From positions 2,705,001-2,769,000 of the forward strand of contig NZ_LT629741.1 in assembly GCF_900105135.1 (NCBI RefSeq): a stretch of 64,000 bases of DNA, given 5' to 3'. The first letter of the stretch is position 1. Each line of letters begins with the position of its first letter. Below the pieces are notes generated by a model that ran no database searches, was not told the origin of the DNA, and worked only from the letters and a program-made list of their open reading frames with translations. The stretch is from Gramella sp. MAR_2010_147. GTDB lineage: Bacteria > Bacteroidota > Bacteroidia > Flavobacteriales > Flavobacteriaceae. The position numbers and the translations under genes were made by a program. Below are positions 62,309-64,000 of the stretch, in pieces.

Positions 62309-64000
62309 TTATCTACTTAAGTATACTGTTCCTCTTACAGGCTCTGTGCTACCATCGTTGTAATTTAGATAGTAGAAGTAAGCCCCCACAGGTAGAACAT
62401 CGCTACCGAAAGAACCTTCGGTGCTAAATCCATCCCAGTCAGGAGTGTTTGCATTTCCTTTGTAAACTACGTCTCCGAATCTATTGCGGATTTCCATAGT
62501 GAAATTAGGATATTTGTCTCTGATATTTCTGATCTCAAATCTGTCATTCAATCCATCGCCGTTAGGAGAGAAACCTTCAGGAATCGTAAGCGGACAATCG
62601 TCATCTATAGTAACTGTCACTGCTAATCTAACTGAACTTTCACATCCTGTGTCAACATTGAATAGAGTTGCATAATATGTCACTCCGTTTTGAAGAGACG
62701 TACCATTGTTTAATGCATTATCTCCATCTGCGGAATCGTACCAGGTAACTGTTCCTGTTTCGTTGATTAGATCTGTAAGATCTGCTAATGTTGCATCATC
62801 AAATTCGCAGAATGTTGGATTTGTCTCAGAAATTGTAGGTGTAGCTGCATCATTAATAGTCACTGAAATCTCAGTAGCTTCAGATTCGCATCCACCATCA
62901 TCATTTCTTTGTGTTACATAGTAAGTACCAGTTGCTAAAGCATCTTCGGCAGCAAGCATCATTGTTAGATCTTCGTCTGAATAAAAAGTTAGATTAGATC
63001 CGGTTGCTGAAAGATCTGCTCCTGTAGCGCCATCTGTTGCACAGAAAGTAAATGGATTGCCATCTACTGTTGGAGCACCAGGTGCTTCTTCAACTGTGAC
63101 AGTGAATTCAGCTGTATCATCTCCACAATCATTAATTGCTTCAACAGTGTAAATTACGGTATACTCACCAGCTGCAAGATCGGCTGGGTTCAACATTCCA
63201 TCTGCAATCACATTTCCATCAAGAGTAAACTCTCCGGTAGTATCAGCATCAATAGATAGGAAAGAGAAAAGATCCTGAGCGTCTTCATCCATACAAACAC
63301 TTAAATCCATATTCATACCTGCAAAAGCAGATTCAAGAACGGTAATAGTGAATGTAGCTGAAGCTTCTCCTACAGTACAAGGTGAATCGTCAGTAAGGGT
63401 GTAGGTAATTTCAAAAGAACCTTCACCTTCCAATCCTGGACTAAATATCCCATCTTCATAGCCTTCAAATGTTCCATTCGGATTTGCATCTTCCGGTAAG
63501 AAAGAGAATAGGTCTACGTCCTCTGCATTTCTACAGATAGGATCTGGATCTGCGATATCGCCGATTTCGGCAGGCAAAGAATCTACAACATTAATTGTAA
63601 GTTCTACTGAATCAGAACAACTTCCATTGCTAATTGTATAAGTAGTTGTGAATTCGTCCTGGTCTGGATTCGAATTATAAGAACTAATCAGCTGTTGAAC
63701 TGTTGGTGCAAAGGTTCCATTTCTAGGCGTTCCATCTTCTAGTAAATCCAAATAGAAATTTCTTACTGAAGAATTATTTGGAAACAAATCATTTACCTCA
63801 ACTCTACAAACGTTTGCGCTATTAGGAGCACCGGCTTCTACTGCCTCATCAATGAAAATTGTAAAAGTGGTTGAGTCGCTTGTGCCTTCTGTAACACAAT
63901 CTGCAGAATCATCAACAGAATATGTTATTTCGTATCCATCTTCGTTTGAGCCTAAGGAAGTATCGAACATATCGCCATCAACACCCATTCCACTGAAAGT
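62309..64000 (-). CDS. Giant adhesin with gliding-motility-type (type B) sorting domain (partial)
   Basis: Open to the right edge; only the last about 563 residues are present. They show repeated Ig-like modules of about 80-90 residues, each with F-x-P-x-A/D, a G-x-F segment, an ITYT or IYTV strand and two cysteines. The C-terminus IPEGFSPNGDGLNDRFEIRN, FGDVVYKG and PVGAYFYYL is the gliding-motility-associated (CHU_C, type B) sorting domain, here complete to the last residue. It is the first visible gene of the operon with PorP/SprF and OmpA-PD40. Its N-terminus, and so its tip function, lies beyond the window. Confidence 0.9.
   Translation of the reverse strand, partial: TFSGMGVDGDMFDTSLGSNEDGYEITYSVDDSADCVTEGTSDSTTFTIFIDEAVEAGAPNSANVCRVEVNDLFPNNSSVRNFYLDLLEDGTPRNGTFAPTVQQLISSYNSNPDQDEFTTTYTISNGSCSDSVELTINVVDSLPAEIGDIADPDPICRNAEDVDLFSFLPEDANPNGTFEGYEDGIFSPGLEGEGSFEITYTLTDDSPCTVGEASATFTITVLESAFAGMNMDLSVCMDEDAQDLFSFLSIDADTTGEFTLDGNVIADGMLNPADLAAGEYTVIYTVEAINDCGDDTAEFTVTVEEAPGAPTVDGNPFTFCATDGATGADLSATGSNLTFYSDEDLTMMLAAEDALATGTYYVTQRNDDGGCESEATEISVTINDAATPTISETNPTFCEFDDATLADLTDLINETGTVTWYDSADGDNALNNGTSLQNGVTYYATLFNVDTGCESSVRLAVTVTIDDDCPLTIPEGFSPNGDGLNDRFEIRNIRDKYPNFTMEIRNRFGDVVYKGNANTPDWDGFSTEGSFGSDVLPVGAYFYYLNYNDGSTEPVRGTVYLSR

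Overview
The window looks like a chromosome segment of a marine-type member of the family Flavobacteriaceae (Bacteroidota), AT-rich, perhaps near Gramella/Christiangramia, Salegentibacter or Zunongwangia; the genus is a guess from memory of gene content. Supporting signs are type IX secretion (T9SS) and gliding genes (GldJ, PorV, PorP/SprF-like, OmpA/PD40), several T9SS cargo proteins, a PafA-type phosphatase, pdhA followed directly by pdhC, and the Bacteroidota promoter form TTG-N19-TAnnTTTG at several genes. No prophage, insertion sequence or CRISPR array was seen; most of the window is vertically inherited core genome.

Layout. 1-374: end of a secreted or lipoprotein gene. 425-6411: gltBD (glutamate synthase). 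7029-17515: two tandem, related giant exoproteins; the second carries a 3.84-kb array of 19 nearly identical 201/204-bp Ig-like repeats. 17584-25426: acyl-CoA dehydrogenase, AnmK, an amino-acid dehydrogenase, ExbB-ExbD-TonB-FolC, and a secreted protein with two copies of one domain. 25571-26323: three valine tRNA genes, two of them a tandem copy with their promoter element and terminator. 26409-31037: murF, gldJ and porV. 31118-34426: cdd and pyruvate dehydrogenase E1alpha/E2. 34490-39287: a tight operon of M28 peptidase, short-chain dehydrogenase, SprT-like protein, mannose-1-phosphate guanylyltransferase and a DUF389 membrane protein. 39288-40793: an MlaEF-type ABC transporter. 40910-45019: PafA phosphatase facing a ketosynthase III, methyltransferase and glycosyltransferase operon. 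45143-51022: a secreted protein, a secreted M48 peptidase, and GcvP. 51109-56730: UbiA-like membrane protein, ECF sigma factor with a soluble zinc anti-sigma, M3 peptidase, purEK. 56856-59560: hpt-adk-obgE and a DUF4136 lipoprotein. 59647-64000: a T9SS cargo operon (adhesin with a gliding-type C-terminus, PorP/SprF, OmpA/PD40), cut by the right edge.

How it fits together. The most distinctive material is the cell-surface apparatus: PorV and GldJ belong to the secretion and gliding machine, while the two giant proteins and the right-edge adhesin are its likely cargo. Strongest leads: the recently amplified repeat array, the shared cysteine-rich GCTLGYWKNH domain with a non-standard sorting signal in the two giant proteins, similar short motifs in front of both genes, and the lack of porU between gldJ and porV.
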